Shown here: positions 1 through 5,334 of the stretch, in pieces
Position numbering within the stretch: position 1 is the stretch's first letter
Layout of the letters: each line of letters begins with the position of its first letter
Assembly: GCA_027293245.1 (NCBI GenBank)
Contig: JAPUFZ010000154.1
Coordinates: 1-5,775, forward strand
From: Gammaproteobacteria bacterium
Lineage (GTDB): Bacteria; Pseudomonadota; Gammaproteobacteria; GCA-001735895
Length of the DNA: 5,775 bases
Reading direction: 5' to 3'
Program-made: the position numbers and the translations under genes
Notes under the pieces: generated by a model
Told to the model about the DNA's origin: nothing
Seen by the model: the letters and a program-made list of their open reading frames with translations, nothing else
Databases searched by the model: none

Positions 1-159
1 GCCAACAAAGTGCAAGGTCATATGCAGGTTAGGGTTGGTAACGAGCCGGCTTTTATTACTATCTAATTTGAGAAGTTTCAGATTTTCAGCGATTCTAAGA
101 CGGACTTCATCATCCGGCCACAATGCGAAAAAAATTCGAACATCATTGAGCGGTCGCAT
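1..159 (-). CDS. thpR: RNA 2',3'-cyclic phosphodiesterase (2'-5' RNA ligase family), 5' part only
   Basis: The minus strand from 159 to the window edge reads open for 53 codons, beginning MRPLNDVRIFFALWPDDEVR and ending in LHMTLHFVG. The opening F-F-A-L-W-P-D-D-E-V-R followed by an H-x-T-L-x-F-x-G motif (His46-Met47-Thr48) is the N-terminal signature of the ThpR/LigT family. Members have two H-x-T/S motifs that form the active site for opening 2',3'-cyclic phosphates on RNA in the cytoplasm. Only the first motif is in the window, and family members are usually about 175-200 residues, so roughly two thirds of the gene lies to the left. The ATG at 159 is chosen because it precedes the conserved block and an in-frame stop lies eight codons upstream; the Shine-Dalgarno is weak (GACGAAG). 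The gene is divergent from the two-component operon. The family assignment is firm, while the physiological role of ThpR proteins is poorly defined. Confidence 0.85.
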   Translation of the reverse strand, partial: MRPLNDVRIFFALWPDDEVRLRIAENLKLLKLDSNKSRLVTNPNLHMTLHFVG

Positions 160-315
160 CTTCGTCAGGCGGATAGGTCAGCAGTCAACAGATTAATGCT
201 ATATCCGGCCAGCGATTGACCGTAGTCGGATGCGGCCATGGAAGGTGTTTTAGTGCCTTTATTCATTGTAAGGCACGTTTTCCTTTGTTTGAAGGCTATA
301 GGTTTACTTGCAGGT

Positions 316-337
316 CAATATTAGCTCCACAATATTG
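316..337. promoter_or_regulatory. Inverted repeat upstream of the two-component operon, possible operator
   Basis: CAATATT and AATATTG are exact inverted repeats of 7 bases with an 8-base spacer. They sit about 215-235 bases before the GTG start of the response regulator, a distance typical of enhancer-like sites of NtrC-type activators. The protein that binds, if any, is unknown. AT-rich arms of this length could occasionally arise by chance. Confidence 0.35.
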
Positions 338-451
338 TATCGATCATGAGCCAAATTGCAGCCTGTTGATGCTGTAAATGCAATAGGATTGCCTGGAAAT
401 TGGAAGGATATAGTTTTAATCGCGATAGTCTTAAGGCCAGCCCTGAGCTAT

Positions 452-465
452 GATGGTCGACCATC
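452..465. promoter_or_regulatory. Perfect 14-base palindrome upstream of the response regulator, possible operator
   Basis: GATGGTCGACCATC is its own reverse complement across all 14 bases and ends 85 bases before the GTG start of the regulator gene. A dimeric regulator with a C-terminal Fis-type helix-turn-helix, such as the one encoded here, would bind such a site, so autoregulation is possible. There is no direct evidence of binding. Confidence 0.4.
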
Positions 466-550
466 TCGCTGTTGGAGAAGCGAATGTGGCGGGAGACCAA
501 TAAGAAATTCGAAGATGAAAACTTTTGAATAGAAGTAGCGAGATTCCATA

Positions 551-1948
551 GTGAACCAGCCTGCACTCAATAAAGAGCATCCCGATAAAAGCGAAGTTAC
601 CGATAAGAAATACTTACAGCATCGCTCCATTCTGGTGATTGACGACGAACACGGAATCAGGAACTTCCTGATAAAGGGTTTGCGCAAGTATCTTGGCTTC
701 ATCGAATCTGCCGAGAATGTTGAAACAGCCGAAGCACTACGCCAACGCTGTCATTTCGACCTGATCATTGCCGACATTAAGCTGCCGGGCGTATCTGGTG
801 TTGAATGGGTGCAGAGTTTGCGCGAATCAGGCTGCAATACTCCGGTGATTTTCATTACCGCACACGCACAACTGGACATAGCCATTGAGGCGATTCGAGC
901 CGGTGCCGCCGATTTCATCATAAAACCGTTCAGGATGGATCAAATCCTGACCGCGGTGGATCGCTGTATCGAACGTCAGGATATCAAGAAAGAAAATTTT
1001 GTTTTACGCCGCCAGGTAGACAAGATCTATGACAACTCCGGCATGATTGGAGAATGTCAGTCCATCCGCAATTTGTGTGAGGTAATCAAACGCGTGGCTC
1101 CCACGCCTTCTACTATTTTGCTCGAAGGTGAGTCGGGCACCGGCAAGGAACTGGCTGCCAGGAGTATTCACGAATTGAGCGGCAGAACAGGTATTTTTGT
1201 TCCGGTCAATTGTGGTGCGATGTCAGCCGATTTACTCGAAAGTGAATTGTTTGGGCACGTAAAAGGTGCTTTTACCGGTGCCCACCAGGGCCGCGAGGGT
1301 CTGTTCAGCTATGCCAATGGCGGCACTTTGTTCCTCGATGAAATTAGTGAAATGCCTCTCCCCATGCAGGCGCATTTATTACGCGTGCTGGACGAGAAAA
1401 ATATCAGACCGGTGGGATCAAACAAGGAGATCCCGGTCGATGTGCGCATTATTGCAGCTACCAATAAAAAGCTCGAGCAATGCGTGAAACAGGGTAATTT
1501 TCGGGAAGATCTATATTACCGGCTCAATGTGCTAAACCTGGTGATACCACCATTACGTGACAGGATAGAGGATCTTAAACAATTATCACAACATTTCATC
1601 GATACACTGTCTGCCGGTCTGGGTCTTAAGCCTTCGAGACTGAATAATGATGAATTGACATTATTATCAAGCTATCGATGGCCGGGTAACGTGCGTGAAT
1701 TAAAAAATGTTATCGAACGCAGCCTGCTGCTCAACACCCCTCCAAGTGAGGCTATCGGCGGCACAGCACAAACAGATTCGATCGATGAGCATCAGCAATG
1801 TTTTCTACTCGCAGATATCGAAAAGCATCACATCCTGAAAATATTAAATATAGAAAATGGAAACAAATCAGCCGCGGCTCGGCAACTCGGGATATCCCGA
1901 AAAACCCTGGAAAGAAGGGTTACAGCCTGGGAATCTATAAACCGGTAA
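551..1948 (+). CDS. NtrC-family sigma-54-dependent response regulator
   Basis: This 465-residue cytoplasmic protein has the full NtrC layout. The receiver domain (about 26-142) has acidic residues Asp31/Asp32, phosphoacceptor Asp75 in ADIKLPG, Thr103 and Lys125 in IKPF. The AAA+ domain (about 165-395) has Walker A GESGTGKE (193-200), the sigma-54 contact loop GAFTGA (239-244), Walker B GGTLFLDE (257-264), sensor I AATNK (302-306), arginine-finger region FREDLYYRL (317-325) and sensor II WPGNVREL (377-384). A Fis-type helix-turn-helix occupies about 421-457. Every motif needed for phosphorylation, ATP hydrolysis and sigma-54 remodelling is intact. The GTG at 551 is the only sensible start: an in-frame TAG lies at 536-538 and the next Met is residue 129. 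The Shine-Dalgarno is weak (GCGAG, 8 bases upstream). The kinase gene starts 5 bases after the stop, so the two are co-transcribed and probably translationally coupled. The target genes cannot be told from this window. Confidence 0.95.
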   Translation: MNQPALNKEHPDKSEVTDKKYLQHRSILVIDDEHGIRNFLIKGLRKYLGFIESAENVETAEALRQRCHFDLIIADIKLPGVSGVEWVQSLRESGCNTPVIFITAHAQLDIAIEAIRAGAADFIIKPFRMDQILTAVDRCIERQDIKKENFVLRRQVDKIYDNSGMIGECQSIRNLCEVIKRVAPTPSTILLEGESGTGKELAARSIHELSGRTGIFVPVNCGAMSADLLESELFGHVKGAFTGAHQGREGLFSYANGGTLFLDEISEMPLPMQAHLLRVLDEKNIRPVGSNKEIPVDVRIIAATNKKLEQCVKQGNFREDLYYRLNVLNLVIPPLRDRIEDLKQLSQHFIDTLSAGLGLKPSRLNNDELTLLSSYRWPGNVRELKNVIERSLLLNTPPSEAIGGTAQTDSIDEHQQCFLLADIEKHHILKILNIENGNKSAAARQLGISRKTLERRVTAWESINR

Positions 1949-1953
1949 ACTCT

Positions 1954-4053
1954 ATGCTGGGTCTGACTAACATCGTTAGTAAAATTAGACACACGGTTCG
2001 CTATAAGCTGCTGGTACTGGTTTTATTCCCGATATTACTGGTCATGCCGATAGCCCTGGCACTGGCGATTTACTGGGGTGCCACCTTCAGTTACGAACAA
2101 TTTTATATCAAGGTAAATACCGACCTTTCGGTATCGCACGATGTGTTTGAGCGAATAAAACGCGACTACTTGAACGCACTCGGTAAAACTGCCGAATCAT
2201 TTTCATTTAGAACCGAGTTGTCGCTTGGCAATACAACTTCGATTCGCAGGCAAATCGAGCAGCTGCGAAAGCAAAACTCTTTTTCCTATATTCACCTGAT
2301 TGATAAAAATGGCAAATTAATTATAGGCGACCGATCTGAATCAGCCTCGCTGTACTCCCGGCCTTCTTCCGCGCTTGAGGCGGCAAAAAAAGGCACCCCC
2401 TCATCCGGTGTAGAAATTTTCAGCGCCAGTGACCTACATCATGAAAATCTTGCCAACCAGGTACGACTACCATTGATCGATACCCCGAGAGCTCGACCTA
2501 CCGACAAGGTAGCGGAGAACCGCGGCATGATGATCCGGGCGCTCTACCCGGTCGTCGATGCCGATGCGAATGTGCTGGCTATCCTTGATGCAGGTGTACT
2601 GCTGAATGCCAATTTTACCTTTGTCGATGTGATAAGAGACCTGGTATACGGTCCGGGCAGCCTGGCCAGTGGTAGCATCGGCACTGTGACCGTGTTTTTA
2701 GAGGATGTTCGTATTACCACCAACGTGCCGATCAGACCGGGAGAAAGGGCTCTCGGAACCCGGGTTTCAAATGAAGTACGAACCAATGTCCTCGATCAGG
2801 GCAATACCTGGATCGCTCGCGCCTTCGTTGTCAACGACTGGTATATCTCATCCTATGAACCGATTATCGATGTCGACGGCAATCGCGTCGGTATGTTGTA
2901 CGCCGGGTTTCTTGAGGCGCCTTACCGCCAGTCACTAATCAATGCCCTGATCGTACTGTTTTTGCTGTTTTTCGCATTGATGGGATTGACCGCCCTGGTC
3001 GCAGTAAAAGGCGCCAAGTCAATATTTAAACCACTGGAATTGATGAGTTCGGTGGTGCAGGCAACGCGCGAGGGCGAAGAGAAAAGAATCGGCAAAATTG
3101 TTTCGAAGGACGAGATAGGCTCACTCGCAAACGAATTCGACGCGATGCTCGATCTGTTGAATGATCGGAAATTACTGATGCAAAACTGGGCGAATGAACT
3201 GGAAGAAAAAGTAGAAGAAAGAACCTCAGAATTAAAGCAAAAAAACAAAGAACTGGTTAACACCATTCAGGTATTACGCAAGACCCGGCAAAAACTGGTA
3301 ATAGCCGAAAAACTGGCCGCGCTGGGCGAACTAACCGCCGGGGTCGCGCATGAAATAAATAACCCGACGGCGGTGATGCTTGGCAATCTCGATGTCATAA
3401 TTTCTGAAATGGGGTCCAGCCTGGAACCGGTTCAGGACGAGATCGACCTGGTGGTTAATCAAATATATCGCATAAAAGATATTACCAACAACTTGCTTCA
3501 ATACGCCAGACCCGATGCCTATGCAGGTTACACGACTGAAATCGACGTCAATATGCTGATCAGTGAAACTATAAAACTGGTCCATCATTTGCGTTCTGAT
3601 CTGGATTACAAAATTGAATTATATTTAGAATCAACATTGATGATCAATATCAACCAGCAGGAACTGCAACAGGTATTTGTCAATTTAATTAGCAATGCTA
3701 TTCAGGCACTACCGCAACAAAACGGCCGGATCAGTATTGGGACCAATGACTTTCAGGGCAAGGGTGTAAAAATATTTATTCAGGATAACGGTCATGGCAT
3801 GGATGAGAACATTGTCAGTAAGGCATTCAATCCGTTTTACACCACCAGGGGTCAGGGAGAAGGCACCGGCCTCGGCTTATCCATCAGCTATGGATTAGTG
3901 CGCAGATACGGCGGCAATATCGAGGTGACCTCGAGTTTGAACGTAGGAAGCGAGTTTACCGTCACACTATACTGTGACCCGGTCATGATCGAGGACGAGG
4001 AAATGATCCAGGAACAACTGGAAGAAATCGAGGCCAGCGCAATCGAGAGTTAA
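1954..4053 (+). CDS. Membrane sensor histidine kinase with Cache sensor, HAMP, HisKA and HATPase domains
   Basis: A 699-residue inner-membrane kinase, likely partner of the preceding NtrC-type regulator. Transmembrane segment 1 is at about 17-41. The extracytoplasmic sensor (about 45-325) looks like a double Cache module: the distal part has SYIHLIDKNG (111-120) and the membrane-proximal part has WYISSYEP (296-303) and GMLYAGFLEAPY. Transmembrane segment 2 is at about 330-351, followed by HAMP (352-404) and a charged coiled coil (411-445). The dimerisation/phosphoacceptor helix carries His466 in GVAHEINNP. The ATPase domain has N-box Asn577/Asn581, G1 DNGHGM (611-616), F-box FNPFYTT and G2 GTGLGL (637-642). 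The AHEINNP type of H-box is usual for NtrC partners. A short acidic tail follows residue 675. The ATG at 1954 is chosen because it lies 5 bases after the regulator's stop and directly before the first membrane helix. The frame is open 52 codons further upstream, but that part is a shadow of the regulator gene. Cache domains bind small extracytoplasmic ligands; the ligand here is unknown. Confidence 0.93.
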   Translation: MLGLTNIVSKIRHTVRYKLLVLVLFPILLVMPIALALAIYWGATFSYEQFYIKVNTDLSVSHDVFERIKRDYLNALGKTAESFSFRTELSLGNTTSIRRQIEQLRKQNSFSYIHLIDKNGKLIIGDRSESASLYSRPSSALEAAKKGTPSSGVEIFSASDLHHENLANQVRLPLIDTPRARPTDKVAENRGMMIRALYPVVDADANVLAILDAGVLLNANFTFVDVIRDLVYGPGSLASGSIGTVTVFLEDVRITTNVPIRPGERALGTRVSNEVRTNVLDQGNTWIARAFVVNDWYISSYEPIIDVDGNRVGMLYAGFLEAPYRQSLINALIVLFLLFFALMGLTALVAVKGAKSIFKPLELMSSVVQATREGEEKRIGKIVSKDEIGSLANEFDAMLDLLNDRKLLMQNWANELEEKVEERTSELKQKNKELVNTIQVLRKTRQKLVIAEKLAALGELTAGVAHEINNPTAVMLGNLDVIISEMGSSLEPVQDEIDLVVNQIYRIKDITNNLLQYARPDAYAGYTTEIDVNMLISETIKLVHHLRSDLDYKIELYLESTLMININQQELQQVFVNLISNAIQALPQQNGRISIGTNDFQGKGVKIFIQDNGHGMDENIVSKAFNPFYTTRGQGEGTGLGLSISYGLVRRYGGNIEVTSSLNVGSEFTVTLYCDPVMIEDEEMIQEQLEEIEASAIES

Positions 4054-4468
4054 TACCTCAAATGCCTGTATATACGGCTAAACACTGTTTTTATCGCACC
4101 TCCTGAATAAACAGACACCCCGTGCGCAAATGCTCTGTGCTGGTTGTGGCCATCCGATGAGGATTGTAAAAACACGGATCGACCGGTTCCCCGGCAAGTT
4201 CTGGCGCCTGTTTGAAGGGCCAGTGAGCACCTGATCATGTGGCCATGAATGAAAACCCGGGTTGATGAAGGCCATAATCGTTGGATGATCTTGCTTGACC
4301 GGAATTCAGGAGAAATAATGGTACTTGTCTTTCACAATTGAATATCAACAGCCTTAAACTGGACACCTCAAACCAGAACAGTCATCAGACGATCCTGTTT
4401 TACCAAAAACACCCTCGTCGATAAAAAGCTATTTGAATAGCATCTCAGCAGTTCCAAATACCGGGCTT
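4054..4468. other. Gene-poor stretch between the kinase gene and the cassette region
   Basis: No reading frame here looks like a conserved protein and no clear hairpin-plus-T-run terminator follows the kinase. What can be seen is a 34-codon ORF with a Cys-x-x-Cys pair (4130-4234, no Shine-Dalgarno), a strong ribosome-binding site leading into a 7-codon ORF (4308-4341), and a GTTGGAT at 4280-4286 that fits the GTTRRRY core of integron recombination sites. The stretch could be decayed coding DNA, a small cassette with no intact gene (about 4281-4523), or both. Confidence 0.5.
4308..4341 (+). other. Strong ribosome-binding site with a 7-codon ORF, leader peptide or gene remnant
   Basis: AGGAG at 4308-4312 lies 5 bases before an ATG at 4318, a better initiation site than those of the two-component genes. 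The frame encodes MVLVFHN and stops at 4339-4341. Either this is a leader peptide or, more likely, the beginning of a decayed gene. Reading on past the stop gives nothing recognisable before a TAG at 4438-4440. If the left attC belongs to a plus-strand cassette beginning at 4281, this start would be in the usual place for a cassette gene. Confidence 0.3.
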
Positions 4469-4529
4469 GTCCAACAAACGGTTCAGATCGTGGCTCGTAC
4501 CTCACACAATCTAACCTTATCAGTTATGC
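4469..4529. repeat. attC-like integron recombination site (left)
   Basis: The outer cores are GTCCAAC (4469-4475), which fits RYYYAAC, and GTTATGC (4523-4529), which differs from GTTRRRY at one position. Inside, after unpaired spacers AAAC (4476-4479) and TTATCA (4517-4522), GGTT and AGAT (4480-4488) pair with ATCT and AACC (4509-4516), leaving C4484 unpaired. A mismatch follows, then GTG (4490-4492) with CAC (4505-4507). This order of core, spacer, stem with an extrahelical base and terminal loop is the attC architecture, and 61 bases is near the usual minimum. On the plus strand the unpaired C after GTT matches the extrahelical base of known sites such as that of aadA cassettes. Read on the minus strand, the cores are GCATAAC and GTTGGAC, and the first contains the HxlR stop codon. 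Orientation is therefore left open. Confidence 0.6.
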
Positions 4530-4871
4530 GCCACGGTTTGATTGCCGTGGTAAAGCATATTTTTCACCCCATAACCTTAACTGGGTTAAAACGGGTTCCA
4601 GAGTTCTACCAGCGTCAGTTATTGAATACTCTACCCGTGGCGGAACCTCGGCATAGATTTTTCGATGGATAAATCCGTCTCGTTCGAGCTCACGAAGTTG
4701 GTTTGTTAACATGCGTTGTGTAATGGTGGGGTGCGTTCTGCGCAGTTCATTAAAACGATACATGCGTTCCAATAATCTGCTTAAGATAACGGCTTTCCAT
4801 TTACCTCCAATTAAATCTAATGCCGCTTCCATTGGACAATTCTCGTATTGCTGATGATGCTGCTTACCCAT
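4524..4871 (-). CDS. HxlR-family winged-helix transcriptional regulator
   Basis: A 115-residue protein with the complete HxlR fold: Cys12-Pro-Met-Glu at the N-terminus, then LDLIGGKWKAVIL (18-30), the FNELRR helix (40-45), TQRMLTNQLRELERDGFI (51-68) spanning the recognition helix, a wing with PPRVEYSIT (77-85), and a C-terminal dimerisation helix (about 86-107). Usual family length is about 100-125. Family members bind palindromes as dimers. Several, such as HypR and YodB of Bacillus, sense reactive electrophiles through a cysteine near the N-terminus, and HxlR itself responds to formaldehyde. Cys12 is the only cysteine here and is the expected sensor. The ATG at 4871 has an excellent Shine-Dalgarno (AAAGGAG, 4879-4885, 7 bases away). 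The gene is divergent from the tautomerase, with a palindrome right next to its ribosome-binding site, so it probably controls both itself and its neighbour. The last codon and stop (GCA TAA) lie inside the attC core GCATAAC. Confidence 0.93.
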   Translation of the reverse strand: MGKQHHQQYENCPMEAALDLIGGKWKAVILSRLLERMYRFNELRRTHPTITQRMLTNQLRELERDGFIHRKIYAEVPPRVEYSITDAGRTLEPVLTQLRLWGEKYALPRQSNRGA

Positions 4872-4885
4872 AAAAGCTCTCCTTT

Positions 4886-4903
4886 AGTATCCATTTGTAT
4901 ACT
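4886..4903. promoter_or_regulatory. Palindromic operator candidate for the HxlR-type regulator
   Basis: AGTATCCATTTGTATACT is a near-perfect palindrome: eight of nine base pairs counted from the ends are complementary if the central T-T is ignored and one C-T mismatch allowed. It directly abuts the Shine-Dalgarno of the HxlR gene (4879-4885). GTAT...ATAC elements of this kind are typical HxlR-family targets. Binding here would block leftward transcription or translation initiation, which suggests autoregulation. Confidence 0.6.
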
Positions 4904-4924
4904 ATGTGTAATATTTGTGCGTAC

Positions 4925-4953
4925 TTACAATACTGTATGTTAGTGACTATTAT
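4925..4953 (+). promoter_or_regulatory. Likely promoter of the tautomerase gene with an internal operator half
   Basis: TATTAT (4948-4953, five of six with TATAAT) lies 17 bases after TTACAA (4925-4930, three of six with TTGACA). An overlapping TATAAC at 4951-4956 is an alternative -10. Between the boxes is ATACTGTAT (4930-4938), a 9-base palindrome sharing the GTAT/ATAC words of the operator at 4886-4903. A regulator bound there would occlude RNA polymerase. The -35 is weak, so the assignment is tentative. Confidence 0.45.
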
Positions 4954-4977
4954 AACTGCTCCATTCATTTTAACTAT

Positions 4978-4982
4978 AGGAG
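4978..4982 (+). promoter_or_regulatory. Ribosome-binding site that fixes the tautomerase start
   Basis: AGGAG lies 8 bases before the ATG at 4991. The same frame is open from an ATG at 4895, but that start would add 32 residues from the promoter region and place the essential proline inside the chain. The Shine-Dalgarno and the need for an N-terminal proline both fix the start at 4991. Confidence 0.85.
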
Positions 4983-4990
4983 TTAACGAT

Positions 4991-5209
4991 ATGCCATTAA
5001 TTCAAATTAAAGGGATCGGGGGCTATACCTCCGTTGAGCAAAAACAGGAAATAATTAGAAAAGTAACCGATGCGGTATGTTCAGTTGAAGGGGAAGGGCT
5101 TCGTAACGTAACCTGGGTGATTATTGAAGATGTAAATCCAGGTGAATGGGGTGTCGGAGGACAACCTGTTACCGATGATGACTTAAGAAAAATGGCTTCA
5201 GGTTGTTAA
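4991..5209 (+). CDS. 4-oxalocrotonate tautomerase-like protein
   Basis: A 72-residue cytoplasmic protein beginning Met-Pro-Leu-Ile-Gln-Ile. Removal of Met would expose Pro1, the catalytic base of the tautomerase superfamily. The helix SVEQKQEIIRKVTDAV (14-29), the strand VTWVIIEDV (40-48) and the turn GEWGVGG (51-57) follow the 4-OT pattern; length is in the family's 60-85 range. Compared with 4-OT of Pseudomonas, Arg11 aligns with Tyr and Arg39 with Trp, while Phe50 becomes Trp. Since both arginines bind the dicarboxylate substrate of 4-OT, this is probably not a 2-hydroxymuconate tautomerase; Arg38 of the ORF might partly compensate. The real substrate is unknown, perhaps a reactive unsaturated carbonyl compound. 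It is divergent from the HxlR gene with a 119-base gap holding the operators, so it is the probable target of that regulator. It has Cys30 and a C-terminal Cys72. Confidence 0.9.
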   Translation: MPLIQIKGIGGYTSVEQKQEIIRKVTDAVCSVEGEGLRNVTWVIIEDVNPGEWGVGGQPVTDDDLRKMASGC

Positions 5210-5216
5210 GTGCACA

Positions 5217-5249
5217 GGCGTCAGAATCTTAGGTATGGATTCTGGCGCC
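5217..5249. other. Long hairpin between the convergent tautomerase and GFA genes
   Basis: GGCGTCAGAATC (5217-5228) pairs with GATTCTGGCGCC (5238-5249) over 12 pairs, one of them G-T, with a 9-base loop. It starts 8 bases after the tautomerase stop. No T-run follows on either strand, so it is not a textbook intrinsic terminator, though it could still stall or end transcription or stabilise the mRNA end. Its right arm overlaps the attC core at 5247-5253. Confidence 0.6.
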
Positions 5250-5334
5250 TAACGCCGCGAATCACCAGCAAAATAAAGATGCATAGCGAAGCGGCGTAGC
5301 TTTATTTTGTCCGTGTGCATTCGTCCTGTTATGC
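5247..5334 (-). repeat. attC-like integron recombination site (right) of the GFA cassette
   Basis: On the minus strand the cores are GCATAAC (5334-5328) and GTTAGGC (5253-5247, an exact GTTRRRY). Four-base unpaired spacers follow each core (AGGA and CGGC). The inner stem is CGAAT-CAC (5323-5315) with GTGATTCG (5265-5258): eight perfect pairs with one extrahelical G on the side of the first core. One or two further bulged bases follow on the same arm, then a perfect 10-base stem, 5269-5278 with 5300-5309, closed by a loop. Symmetric spacers and extrahelical bases all on one arm match the attC pattern and indicate minus-strand orientation, so the site belongs to the GFA gene, whose TAA stop lies in the first core. 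The length of 88 bases is within the attC range. Confidence 0.72.

Larger units (their letters stand above)
160..550. other. Non-coding gap between divergent thpR and the response regulator gene
   Basis: This 391-base stretch has no reading frame that resembles a protein on either strand. It must hold the promoters of thpR (leftward) and of the regulator-kinase operon (rightward). Two clear inverted repeats lie in it at 316-337 and 452-465. I could not assign a confident sigma-70 or sigma-54 promoter. A GGCACG at 271-276 resembles the -24 half of a sigma-54 promoter, but the -12 GC is absent at the required spacing. Confidence 0.6.
4475..5328. mobile_element. Putative integron gene cassette carrying an HxlR regulator and a tautomerase
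   Basis: Two attC-like sites flank a module of two divergent genes. If the array runs along the minus strand, recombination between G and TT of the cores gives a cassette of 778 bases (5252 to 4475). If it runs along the plus strand, the cassette is 805 bases (4524 to 5328), bounded by direct repeats GTTATGCG at 4523 and 5328. On the minus reading, HxlR is in the sense direction, its stop lies in the first core of the site, and the tautomerase is antisense. The module has its own divergent promoter region, so it does not depend on an integron promoter. No integrase gene lies in the window; the array could continue to the right or be an attC cluster lacking an integrase. Confidence 0.55.

Noticed and set aside
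270..285. Sigma-54 promoter beginning with GGCACG
   Set aside because: The -24 half is good, but the base pair expected at -12 is TT rather than GC and the TTGC element is missing.
434..449. GG-N10-GC spacing resembling a sigma-54 promoter at 435-448
   Set aside because: Only the invariant dinucleotides and a few bases match; the rest of both elements is wrong and this is expected by chance.
1798..1953. A 52-codon N-terminal extension of the histidine kinase
   Set aside because: It lies entirely within the regulator gene in another frame, is rich in Arg, Lys and Ser without family resemblance, and the ATG at 1954 directly precedes the first membrane helix.
4050..4275. Two overlapping minus-strand frames of about 62-65 codons
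   Set aside because: Neither has family resemblance or a clear ribosome-binding site, and their composition looks like random translation.
4433..4672. 79-codon plus-strand frame overlapping the left attC and HxlR
   Set aside because: It runs antisense through the HxlR gene, has no recognisable domain and crosses the recombination core.
4895..4990. Upstream start of the tautomerase adding 32 residues
   Set aside because: It would read through the promoter and operators and bury the catalytic proline; the start at 4991 has AGGAG at the right distance.
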